Of a stretch of 31,451 bases of DNA, positions 1 to 7,674 are shown piece after piece. The position numbers and the translations under genes were made by a program. The notes beneath the pieces were generated by a model. It was not told the DNA's origin, did not search any database, and was given only the letters and a program-made list of their open reading frames with translations. The DNA comes from an uncultured Lachnospiraceae bacterium (GTDB lineage Bacteria > Bacillota > Clostridia > Lachnospirales > Lachnospiraceae): positions 1-31,451 of the forward strand of contig CANPZR010000004.1 in the NCBI GenBank assembly GCA_947589175.1, read 5' to 3'. Every line of letters begins with the position of its first letter. Positions within the stretch are counted from its first letter, which is position 1.

Positions 1-361
1 TGACAATCTCGGGCATCATGAACCGGTTCCGGTCCACATTCCACGCGACTGCCATATCCAGTCCCGACGGCTTCCGATCATTCACCACAATCCGCTCGCC
101 CATCGGCATATCGAACAGAATTACATCATACCGTATTCTTGCCGATTCGAGAAAATCCACCGTCATCTGCCTGTATTCCTCCGTCCGGGAAGTAAGAATA
201 ATAATCTTATCTTCCTCTGGTATTTCCCGCAGATACTCCGCCGCCCCCTCCAGAACCGTATCAGTTCCATCCAGCTTATATCCATTGTGCAGTAATAATG
301 TACCGTCCAGATCGAAGATCCACGTTTTGGGGAGCGTAGACAACACTAACATTTCTTCCAT
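1..361 (-). CDS. HAD-superfamily phosphatase, 3' end beyond the window
   Basis: This gene starts at the ATG ending at 361 and runs off the left edge after about 120 codons. Residues 14-21 (WIFDLDGT) are HAD motif I with the nucleophile and acid/base aspartates. ILTSR near residue 60 fits motif II, and a later VVNDRKPSGLD stretch may hold the motif III/IV residues. The family dephosphorylates small phosphorylated metabolites in the cytosol. It overlaps the upstream GT9-like gene by 16 bases, so it belongs to the same transcript. With the nearby KpsF-like isomerase and the nucleotidyltransferase-kinase fusion it could supply the phosphatase step of a sugar-activation route; that is inference. 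The ribosome site is modest (AAAGG about 10 bases upstream), and an ATG three codons downstream is an alternative start. The substrate is unknown. Confidence 0.8.
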   Translation of the reverse strand, partial: MEEMLVLSTLPKTWIFDLDGTLLLHNGYKLDGTDTVLEGAAEYLREIPEEDKIIILTSRTEEYRQMTVDFLESARIRYDVILFDMPMGERIVVNDRKPSGLDMAVAWNVDRNRFMMPEIV

Positions 362-1584
362 ACAAAATCATCCTTTACGACAATATTTTCCCACCCGTCC
401 AGCGCATACATGTCAATCGCCTTCCACTGGGTATCACAGTAGTTGTAATCCGGGTAAAGGGCGATTTTCCGGCAGTCTGCGTACCGCAGCACATCGCAGA
501 GCCCGCTCCGGATTCCGATAAATGTGCCCGCATATTCCACGAGCGGCTGCATTTCCGCCAGTTCGGACCGAATAGGAAGCGTTCCCTCGAGGGGCGTTTC
601 CTCTCCTGCTACATTAGTGAAACACTGAAAGCCCCGCCCCGCATAATCCTCAACAATCTGGCTCCACACATTGTCCGGGAGCGATACCACAGATTTTGCA
701 TAGGGCGACAGAATGACGGCTTTTCCCTTCTGAATCCGCCCCTGGTCATGAAAAGGCTTCCAGCAGGATGGCCGGACCGGCTCTGTCCCCCTTGGCAGCC
801 CGTACACACCGCAGCAGTATATCTGCTCCAAAGGGATACACTTCACATAAAGCGCCCTGTGCAAATCCACAACATAGGGCCTGTCCTGATGCGCGATAAA
901 CGAGTCCCTGTCATTTGTATACAAGGCAGCCTGAATGACCTCATCCATCGCTTTCTGAGGCAGGATCTCTACCGGATAATTTCCAAAAAGCTTCACGACC
1001 TGCGCACAGGCCTGTCCGACCACGCAGACTACACAGTGCTGTATTCCCCTTTCGGCCAGAAAATGCGGCAGGTACGACATGGCAAAACAGATGTCTCCCA
1101 ATGCCTGAAAAGGACAAAGTATCTTCATGGATCCGGGAAATTTCTCTGTCAGTTCTCTATGTCGCGCAAGCCCCCGCTCCAGCCTCGCCCGCTTCCGTTT
1201 CAGCGTGTCCTCCGACAATGAATATTCAGCGAAGCTGTCGTATTCCACCATTTTATGAATCTGTCCCATATACCCCATGCCGCGGAGCTGCTCCGCCATC
1301 GACTCATAAGCGCGGGCCGCAATGCACACGGCACTGTCCCCTTCCGCCTCCGACAGAATCCCCCGCGGCGCTTTAATCGGAATATCCCGGTAAGACTTTC
1401 CGTGCTTTCTCTCATTATTGTCAAGGATCGCGCAGACAGAAATCCCTTTTTCCAGCAACCGGTCCGCTAAGGTCTCCGTGGCGTTGCAATGCCCGAAAAG
1501 ATATACATTTTTCCCGGCAAGCTCGCCCCTCTGAAGCAGACTGTCCAGGTTTTCACACATTTCCGCATAATGCGTTTTATCCAT
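346..1584 (-). CDS. GT9/heptosyltransferase-like glycosyltransferase with N-terminal Rossmann-like module
   Basis: The product has 412 residues. Residues 26-115 form a small Rossmann-like module (NVYLFGH, CAILDNN, then a sensor-like second half) that also occurs in five other proteins of the window. Residues 150-410 look like a GT-B transferase. ILCPFQALGDICFAMSYLP resembles the N-terminal glycine-aspartate signature of ADP-heptose:LPS heptosyltransferases, and FIGIRSGLCDVLRYA resembles their C-terminal nucleotide-binding stretch. If this is right, it would attach a heptose-like sugar from the nucleotide-heptose made at 16.8-21.5 kb; that is inference from weak motifs. No signal peptide or membrane segment is visible. 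GGGAAGGG lies just ahead of the ATG. G+C is higher here than in the middle of the window (38 of 60 bases at 1321-1380). Confidence 0.75.
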   Translation of the reverse strand: MDKTHYAEMCENLDSLLQRGELAGKNVYLFGHCNATETLADRLLEKGISVCAILDNNERKHGKSYRDIPIKAPRGILSEAEGDSAVCIAARAYESMAEQLRGMGYMGQIHKMVEYDSFAEYSLSEDTLKRKRARLERGLARHRELTEKFPGSMKILCPFQALGDICFAMSYLPHFLAERGIQHCVVCVVGQACAQVVKLFGNYPVEILPQKAMDEVIQAALYTNDRDSFIAHQDRPYVVDLHRALYVKCIPLEQIYCCGVYGLPRGTEPVRPSCWKPFHDQGRIQKGKAVILSPYAKSVVSLPDNVWSQIVEDYAGRGFQCFTNVAGEETPLEGTLPIRSELAEMQPLVEYAGTFIGIRSGLCDVLRYADCRKIALYPDYNYCDTQWKAIDMYALDGWENIVVKDDFVWKKC

Positions 1585-1602
1585 AATCCATTCCCTTCCC
1601 TG

Positions 1603-1800
1603 TCACTTTAATAGCGCCTCCACAGCTTCCTCGGGAGTCAGAAGCCCCGTCTTAACATAATTCCACAGCGTGCCGTAATTGCCATCCATAGAAATCATTC
1701 TAAATTTGTCAGAAAATTCGTAGGTAAGGTAGAGCTGGCACAGTTCCGGATATTTCTCTGCTGGCAATAAATATATTTTATTAACTGTTTCTACTGGCAT
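1603..1800 (-). CDS. Small conserved-looking protein of unknown function (65 aa)
   Basis: I do not recognise a named family. The protein is acidic to neutral and soluble, and aromatic-rich in the middle (YLTYEFSDKF, then NYGTLWNYVKTG), with a short C-terminal helix (TPEEAVEALLK). A strong GGGGAGG ribosome site lies 9 bases before the ATG. The start overlaps the end of the SIS isomerase gene by 20 bases and the stop is 18 bases before the GT9-like gene. This placement argues for a real, translationally coupled gene. It could be a small partner of the isomerase or of a transferase, but nothing in the sequence says which. Confidence 0.65.
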   Translation of the reverse strand: MPVETVNKIYLLPAEKYPELCQLYLTYEFSDKFRMISMDGNYGTLWNYVKTGLLTPEEAVEALLK

Positions 1801-2377
1801 CTTTCAGCACCTCCCCAATATGTCCTCCCGGATGATTTCTCCTGAAATCTTCTATGGTAAGCTCACGCTTCTTTGCGATCTGCATACAAAGACCCTGGAG
1901 CACAATCAGATTAATAGTAGTGGAATTGTTCGGCATTATATTCCACATATCTCCCTCATCATTCAGCTTCATTACAATATGATTCGGTATTTCCCTTGCC
2001 AGAGTAGAATCACCTTCAAACGTCAGGAGGCGCATCTCTATATTCCTCTGCATAAGCAACCGCGCAAGATAGATCGACTCACTGGTCTCCCCGCTTTTGG
2101 TCAGGAGTATGACCATGTCTCCATCCTTTACTATGCCCATATCCCCATGAACAGCAGAATTGGTATGCAGAAATGCCGCATCCATTCCGAGGGAAACCAT
2201 CGAGCCCACAAATTTTTCACATATAGGCACATTCTTGCCAAGACCTGAGACCACTATCTTATGGCCCGAACTAATTACTCTTGCCGCATCATCTACCCAA
2301 CGCATAAAAACTGCCTCATCAAGAGATCGTATCGCATTTTCTATTTCTTTTAACTCTTTTTCAAAATAAGAAATCAA
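1781..2377 (-). CDS. KpsF/KdsD-like SIS-domain sugar-phosphate isomerase, no CBS domains
   Basis: This is a 198-residue single SIS domain. Phosphosugar-binding segments are visible at KIVVSGLGKN (about residue 40) and LLTKSGETSES (about residue 91). The C-terminal NHPGGHIGEVL matches the HPGG motif of arabinose-5-phosphate isomerases (KdsD, KpsF, GutQ). Those enzymes interconvert ribulose 5-phosphate and arabinose 5-phosphate and usually carry two C-terminal CBS domains, which are absent here. The start is a TTG ending at 2377, supported by GGAGG 7 bases upstream; it overlaps the stop of the nucleotidyltransferase-kinase gene as TTGA, indicating coupled translation. The likely role is to isomerise a phosphosugar in the cytosol for the adjacent kinase/nucleotidyltransferase. 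The exact substrate cannot be read from the sequence. Confidence 0.85.
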   Translation of the reverse strand: MISYFEKELKEIENAIRSLDEAVFMRWVDDAARVISSGHKIVVSGLGKNVPICEKFVGSMVSLGMDAAFLHTNSAVHGDMGIVKDGDMVILLTKSGETSESIYLARLLMQRNIEMRLLTFEGDSTLAREIPNHIVMKLNDEGDMWNIMPNNSTTINLIVLQGLCMQIAKKRELTIEDFRRNHPGGHIGEVLKDASRNS

Positions 2378-3900
2378 AGCACTTCCTCCAAATAATAAAG
2401 TCCGTTATAAAATGCACCACAGATTGAATCATAATCCTGCCAGGCATAAGTAGTAAGTGACAGCCATATGATTGCATGAATCAATTTAATCTCATGCTCA
2501 TCAGCACCGGTCAGCCGAAAAAATTCTTCCTCCAGCTCCTCCCATCCATTAGATTCAATAGAGAGTTTTACTCCTTCATCCGCATTCACTCCTATGTCGA
2601 GACAAAACCTTTTCATATTAAACCTGTCATAATTTCCAACAATAGAATAATACAGCTTCGCCCAATCATACCTTTCATCACCGTAAAACTCCGTATATCC
2701 AAAATACCCTCTCGGATCGATCAGAACCGGCTCGCCATTTTCCCTGAGCATCATATTTGAAAATGTACAGTCACCATGAATAAAACAGAACTCTGTGCAT
2801 GTAAGCTCCTCAAGCTCCTTTTCCAGCCGATCCTGAAAATAAAACACATTCCTGCAATTTCTTCCGTTGACCCTTATATATCTGTCCCTCGCAAACGGAA
2901 CCAGATCCTTTATTTGGGATAGCCTGGCAATTGTCTTATTAAAATAAGCTTCCTTCATGCTGAAAGCATCTGCTGGCGCCGTCTCTGAAACATGCAGTGC
3001 TTTCAGCTTCTCCACTAGCTGTCCGAGAATGTTCTGTTTCTTTTCAAACGACACATCATATTCATAAATATTTCCGCCCTCTATTTTTTCCAGCCTTAGC
3101 GGAGCAGTGCCATAGATCCGGGGAATCCCCTCGACCTTCAAAGATTTTGCTTTATCATACCAGGCACACTCCCGCACAGCCAGTTTCCTGCCCTGTTCGT
3201 CCAGAGGTTCCTTTACAAGAACACTGCCGTCCAAGCGAATCCGATTGAAAGGCCTGGTCTTAATTTCCTCCAGTTTTTCATATTCCGAAAGAATACCAAA
3301 CTCCCTTGTTCCTGCAAGGCTCCATTCCTTAAAGCTTATTCTTTTATCCTGCATCCAGCGGACAAGTTCTCCGCTCTCCGGCACTCCGGACAGAACCGAT
3401 TTGTCATGGAACAGAAAAAATCCCGCAACACCATGCTCCGCTGATTTTTCCTCTGAAAATCTTCCATTTTCATATTTCCAGCGGCACGGAAATGTAGAGG
3501 AAATCCCCACATAATCCGTAGCTGTCATTCCATCAAAATTCTGTCTATATTCCTCAGGCAGTTCAAAATCTTCGGGCAAAATCAGATCTGACCAAATAAG
3601 CATGGCCGGTTCCCCCCAGGGAATAAGTTCCAGCGCCTGCCTTATTCCCCCGCATGTACCCGTGCCCTCCGCTTCTATTATCAGATATTTCACATCTGCA
3701 AAAGCTGCCAGATATTTTCTAAGTACATCCTTCTTATAATCAGCAATTATGACATATCTGCTGTCTGGATATTTCCTGAAAAGGTGAAATATCATCGGCA
3801 GATTTTCTATCGGAGCCAGTGCTTTCGGTTTATTCTTTGTAAGATACCCCAGGCGGCTGCCCTTACCGCCTGCCTGAATAATAATATATTCCGGTTTCAT
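2374..3900 (-). CDS. Fused nucleotidyltransferase and APH/choline-kinase-like kinase (LicC-LicA order)
   Basis: The protein has 508 residues from the ATG ending at 3900. I chose this start because GAGGAG lies 9 bases upstream and the protein then opens directly with the catalytic domain. Residues 1-215 are an NTP-transferase fold with AGGKGSRLG (residues 10-18), KPKALAP and a WSDLIL metal-binding stretch, as in LicC-type enzymes. Residues 225-508 are an aminoglycoside-phosphotransferase-like kinase with FIHGDCTFSNMML (HxD then N) and LIDPRG. The same domain order is known for the LicCA fusion of Treponema denticola, which makes CDP-choline. The LIDPRG motif is not the typical choline-kinase form, so a sugar or other small alcohol is equally possible. 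It would activate a phosphorylated group for transfer. An upstream ATG at 3921 lacks a ribosome site. Confidence 0.85.
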   Translation of the reverse strand: MKPEYIIIQAGGKGSRLGYLTKNKPKALAPIENLPMIFHLFRKYPDSRYVIIADYKKDVLRKYLAAFADVKYLIIEAEGTGTCGGIRQALELIPWGEPAMLIWSDLILPEDFELPEEYRQNFDGMTATDYVGISSTFPCRWKYENGRFSEEKSAEHGVAGFFLFHDKSVLSGVPESGELVRWMQDKRISFKEWSLAGTREFGILSEYEKLEEIKTRPFNRIRLDGSVLVKEPLDEQGRKLAVRECAWYDKAKSLKVEGIPRIYGTAPLRLEKIEGGNIYEYDVSFEKKQNILGQLVEKLKALHVSETAPADAFSMKEAYFNKTIARLSQIKDLVPFARDRYIRVNGRNCRNVFYFQDRLEKELEELTCTEFCFIHGDCTFSNMMLRENGEPVLIDPRGYFGYTEFYGDERYDWAKLYYSIVGNYDRFNMKRFCLDIGVNADEGVKLSIESNGWEELEEEFFRLTGADEHEIKLIHAIIWLSLTTYAWQDYDSICGAFYNGLYYLEEVL

Positions 3901-3913
3901 CCAGTTCATCTCC

Positions 3914-5050
3914 TCATCCATATGGCATAAAAGGCTGAAGGTTTATTACTACGTTCGCCAGCCCTAATTTTCTTAAATCATCAAAGATTATCTGACTGGA
4001 AGCCAGGATAACATCTGCCCGCTCCACGACCTCATCTGTCGAGACAATCAAATTGCCATATTCCGTTTGCCCGCCTATCCGTTCATTTGTCGCATCGCAG
4101 ACTCCATCGAGCCGGATTTCCTCTTTATGGCAGAATTCTTCAAATCCGTTTCCCCTTCTTCCCATTCCCCACAAGTACCGTAATCCAGATGCCGCCGCAA
4201 GCCTGCTCAATATGCTTTCGCGGTTTTTTTCAAGCTGTTCTGGAAAAGTCTGATAAGCTTTTAGCCTCTCCTGTATAACAGCATGATACTTTCCGTCCGT
4301 ATCCTTGTCCAAAGTGTTCAAGATGTTTCTCTCCAGTTCCCACTGCCTGTCAAGACGCTCTCTGTTTTTGAGAACCTGCATGGTCCAGGATCCCTGAGAG
4401 TATCTCCTGTAAACTGCCATTTTACGGGCGATATAATAAATGCCCCCCCGGAGCGCTCCCTTAATCTGTTGAGAATAATCCAGTCCCACAATTTTCTCAA
4501 AAGCCAGCATGCTGTCATACATGCTTTTTCTAAAGAAAAGGCCTGCTGTAACAAGGTACTGCCCGCCTCCGAGAATTACTTCCTCCGGCGTCAGGATACC
4601 ATCTCTCTCTTTGGGAGAAATCATGCTCACTTCCCTGATTCCATCTTCTGTAACTGTAACACCGCAGCAAGCGCACATATCACATTCCGGATGTCTTTCC
4701 AAGGCCTCCCACTGCCTCTGAAGTTTGGTGTCATCCGTCCAGAAATCGTCCCCTTCACAAGTGGCTATGTATTTTCCCCTTGCGCGCCCTCTTACAATAG
4801 GCGCAAAGAAATCTATTCCCTTAGAATACTGATTTGTTTTTTCATATACGACACTCAACCGCGGATATTTCTTTTCATACTCACCCAGAATCTCTGCCGT
4901 TCCATCCGTAGAAACATCATCATGAATAATAACCTCAAATGGAAAAGAGGCTTTTTGGGACAATATGCTGTCTAAGGCTTTCCTAATATATTTTTCATGA
5001 TTATAGGTAATGCATACAACGCTTACCTCTATATCCGTTTCATTCTTCAT
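3914..5050 (-). CDS. GT2 glycosyltransferase with C-terminal Rossmann-like module (copy A)
   Basis: The product has 378 residues. Residues 8-230 are a family 2 glycosyltransferase: VSVVCITYNH at the start, HDDVSTDGT, and the metal-binding CEGDDFW. Residues 292-378 are a Rossmann-like module (YLWGMGRRG ... GVCDAT ... ADVILAS) of a type repeated across this locus. No membrane segment is visible, so it is probably a cytosolic enzyme adding a sugar from a nucleotide donor to flagellin or to a growing glycan. The ATG overlaps the stop of the radical SAM gene by four bases (ATGA). A clear paralog of identical length lies at 6450-7586 on the other side of that gene, with shared blocks such as HPECDMCAC, LFFRKSMY and KGALRGGI. 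Donor and acceptor are unknown. Confidence 0.9.
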   Translation of the reverse strand: MKNETDIEVSVVCITYNHEKYIRKALDSILSQKASFPFEVIIHDDVSTDGTAEILGEYEKKYPRLSVVYEKTNQYSKGIDFFAPIVRGRARGKYIATCEGDDFWTDDTKLQRQWEALERHPECDMCACCGVTVTEDGIREVSMISPKERDGILTPEEVILGGGQYLVTAGLFFRKSMYDSMLAFEKIVGLDYSQQIKGALRGGIYYIARKMAVYRRYSQGSWTMQVLKNRERLDRQWELERNILNTLDKDTDGKYHAVIQERLKAYQTFPEQLEKNRESILSRLAAASGLRYLWGMGRRGNGFEEFCHKEEIRLDGVCDATNERIGGQTEYGNLIVSTDEVVERADVILASSQIIFDDLRKLGLANVVINLQPFMPYG

Positions 5051-6426
5051 CTGATTCCCGCAAGTTCCGCAAGCTTTAAGATTGAGCCCTGATAACCTGC
5101 CCTTTCAAGCATTGTTCTTATGACGTCCTCACTCCAGTGCAGCGCAATCACCACACATACATTTTTATCCAGATCCTCAAAATGGTTGATACCATAAATC
5201 GGCGTTCCCAGGTAAGACAGGCCATCCATTTTCCGATCCAGGCAATAAGCGACATGGTGATCGGCCTTCAGCCGACTCACCAGAGCCTTTCCCACAGCCG
5301 TCATCCCATAAACAACAACCGGCCTTCCCTCCGCCTGTTCGTCCAGCCTGCAAATAAAGGCATCATCACAGAAAATCTTCTCCATCAGCGAATACATAGT
5401 CCTGGTTTTCACATAAGGTTCAGGACCCAGGCCGCTCTCGCGTCCTCCTCCCCAGTCATGCACCTTGGGATGCTTAAATATTGGATTATTCATCACTTCA
5501 AGAAAATCCTTATGTCTTGGATGGTAAACATTCCGAACATCCATTATCCACTCTTTCATCCCCACCTCTCCCCAGGGATCAAATGGCCTTAAGCGCACAT
5601 AGTCCGCACCAAACTCTTCAATGCAGCGTCTTGCAAATTCCGGCAGCTGCTTATAATTTTTGTCCTGATAGACTGTTGCAAGTTCAAGATAATCTATTAC
5701 TCCATTCTCCCTCAGGGATTTTACAAAAGCTAAATTTTTTTCCAGTTTGCTGACCGGCTGTCCGGTTCCGGAAAGTTCACGGTATATCTCGTCCTCAAAA
5801 CTCAGAACAGTTATGGCCACGTTCAGCCTGTATTGGCCAAGATTTTCAATCTGTTTCCAATGTTTTTCATCAAAAAGTGAGCCATTGGTTTCAAGTGTTA
5901 CCGTAATATCCTCCGGAGCTGCCTGCGGCTTCCATTCAGATAGAAGTTTCAAAATATGCTTGCTTACAAATAATTCCCCCAGGCCATTCGCACTCAGATG
6001 TTTCACATACGGCAATGCCTTTTTAAGTTCTTCGTCAATTTTATTCAGTTTTTCCTCTCGCTTTTGCATGTCTGCCGCTTCCATCCAATTTGGTATGTCA
6101 CACATAACACAGCGATAATTGCATACATTCTCATATGCAAGAAAAAGTGTTTCCGGAAATTGCGGCACCTTCTCTATATCAATGGAATTCTTCTCTACTG
6201 TATTATTGGCCACAAACGGACACTGATTGGGATTGCAGTTCGAGTGATCCCCATCTGCATGCATATCCCTTATCAGTTCTGCCGCCGGGCTATGATATAT
6301 CTCATCAAGAGAATTTTCTGTCAAATGGCCGATGACGCCCCCATCATTCAGCCAGCTACACTGGCGCACTGCGCCATCCTCATTCATTACCTGCACAAAA
6401 TCAACCGCCCGTTTACAAAGCCTCAT
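5047..6426 (-). CDS. Radical SAM protein with N-terminal SPASM-like cysteines and C-terminal Rossmann-like module
   Basis: The product has 459 residues in three parts. Residues 1-75 carry cysteines 4, 23, 64 and 69 in a context (NEDGAVRQCSW, GHLTENSLDEIY) that looks like the auxiliary-cluster SPASM domain, which normally follows the radical SAM core rather than precedes it. Residues 97-330 are the core, with CNYRCVMC (cysteines 102, 106, 109) for the 4Fe-4S cluster that cleaves S-adenosylmethionine. Residues 370-459 are a Rossmann-like module (VVVYGMTAVGK ... AYCLDRK). It lies between two GT2 paralogs and is coupled to copy A by an ATGA overlap. AAAGGAGAG precedes the start by 5 bases. It may carry out a radical sugar or peptide modification; the substrate is unknown. 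Confidence 0.85.
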   Translation of the reverse strand: MRLCKRAVDFVQVMNEDGAVRQCSWLNDGGVIGHLTENSLDEIYHSPAAELIRDMHADGDHSNCNPNQCPFVANNTVEKNSIDIEKVPQFPETLFLAYENVCNYRCVMCDIPNWMEAADMQKREEKLNKIDEELKKALPYVKHLSANGLGELFVSKHILKLLSEWKPQAAPEDITVTLETNGSLFDEKHWKQIENLGQYRLNVAITVLSFEDEIYRELSGTGQPVSKLEKNLAFVKSLRENGVIDYLELATVYQDKNYKQLPEFARRCIEEFGADYVRLRPFDPWGEVGMKEWIMDVRNVYHPRHKDFLEVMNNPIFKHPKVHDWGGGRESGLGPEPYVKTRTMYSLMEKIFCDDAFICRLDEQAEGRPVVVYGMTAVGKALVSRLKADHHVAYCLDRKMDGLSYLGTPIYGINHFEDLDKNVCVVIALHWSEDVIRTMLERAGYQGSILKLAELAGIR

Positions 6427-6449
6427 AAAATCTCTCCTTTCTCTAAATT

Positions 6450-7586
6450 CTACGCCCTGCTCATATAAGGAAACATATTTACTATAGACGCTGCTGTTTT
6501 TTTCGATAATAAATACCTATAGGCTCCTTCTACGGATGCCAGTATCATTCCACTGCATTGAATTACATCATGCGTAGAAACGATAGGCGTCCCATATTCC
6601 GTTAATCCTCCAATATTCTTTTCAGTAACATCACAAACGCCTGCTATACTCACTCCACAGTCTTTGCAGAACTGTTCCAAAGCTCTGCCACGAAGTCCCA
6701 TCCCCCATATGTAAATATCCCTATTGCTTTCTGCCAAAATTACAGTTATTTCTTTCCTATGCGACATAAGCTGATCATAAAACCCTATGTCATAATCCTT
6801 CAATCGTTCTTCAATTACAGAATGATAGACGCCCTTAGTATCCCGATCCAATGTTCTCAAGATCCTTTTTTCCTGCTCAATCTGAAGGCTCATCATCTCA
6901 CTTTTCGCCTTTGTCAATCCCGCGGTCTGTGATCCGGCAGAATATCGTCTATAGGCCGCCATTGCCCGGTCTATATAACAAATCCCTCCCCGGAGCGCAC
7001 CTTTCATCTGATATACATAATCAAGACTTCGGATTTTCTCAAATTCCATCATGTCATTGTACATGGACTTACGGAAAAAGAGCGATGCCGTAGCAAGGTA
7101 CATCCCACCTCCAAGGATTACATTTCCCATACTGAGTATTCCATCCCCCTCACGCGGACGGATTTCCCCAAGTTCAAAATGACCATCTGACGACATCATC
7201 TTTGCTCTGCAGGCGCACATATCACATTCCGGATGCTCTTCAAGCATTTCCCACTGCATCCTAATTTTATCATCGGAAGTCCAGTAGTCATCCCCTTCAC
7301 AAATAGCAATATACTTTCCACGTGCAATATCAACCACTATGTCCCTGAAAAAATCAATCCCTTTCGAGAATAAATTTTCTTCTTCATACAACGCCCGTAT
7401 AATTTTCGGATACCTTTCCTGATACTCTTTTACAATATCCCTGGTGCCGTCTGTAGATGCATCATCATGAACGATTATTTCAAATGGCACTCCTATTTTC
7501 TGATTTATCATGCTATCGAGAGCATCTCTGATATAATTTTTCTGATTATATGTAATACAGATTACACTGACCTGACAGTCCGTCAT
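6450..7586 (-). CDS. GT2 glycosyltransferase with C-terminal Rossmann-like module (copy B)
   Basis: This is a paralog of copy A. The GT2 domain fills residues 5-230 (VSVICITYNQ, HDDASTDGT, CEGDDYW), and a Rossmann-like module fills residues 292-378 (YIWGMGLRG ... GVCDVT ... GMILAS). I chose the ATG ending at 7586: it gives exactly the 378 residues of copy A and removes a low-complexity acidic leader. The reading frame is open upstream to a TTG at 7643, so a longer form is possible. AGGAG sits 11 bases before the chosen ATG, a long spacing. The enzyme should be cytosolic and add a sugar to the same glycan. The pair suggests duplication with separate donor or acceptor specificities, or two successive additions. 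Confidence 0.9.
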   Translation of the reverse strand: MTDCQVSVICITYNQKNYIRDALDSMINQKIGVPFEIIVHDDASTDGTRDIVKEYQERYPKIIRALYEEENLFSKGIDFFRDIVVDIARGKYIAICEGDDYWTSDDKIRMQWEMLEEHPECDMCACRAKMMSSDGHFELGEIRPREGDGILSMGNVILGGGMYLATASLFFRKSMYNDMMEFEKIRSLDYVYQMKGALRGGICYIDRAMAAYRRYSAGSQTAGLTKAKSEMMSLQIEQEKRILRTLDRDTKGVYHSVIEERLKDYDIGFYDQLMSHRKEITVILAESNRDIYIWGMGLRGRALEQFCKDCGVSIAGVCDVTEKNIGGLTEYGTPIVSTHDVIQCSGMILASVEGAYRYLLSKKTAASIVNMFPYMSRA

Positions 7587-7674
7587 CTCATCATCATCTC
7601 CTGATTCCGTATTACCATTTACTTTGCTGTTTTTTCCAGACAAGCACCTAATCTTTTACAAAATACTGCTCCTT

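Noticed and set aside
2374..3900. Calling the fusion a true choline kinase/cytidylyltransferase (LicCA)
   Set aside because: The domain order matches, but the kinase motif LIDPRG is unlike typical choline kinases and no choline transporter (LicB) is present.
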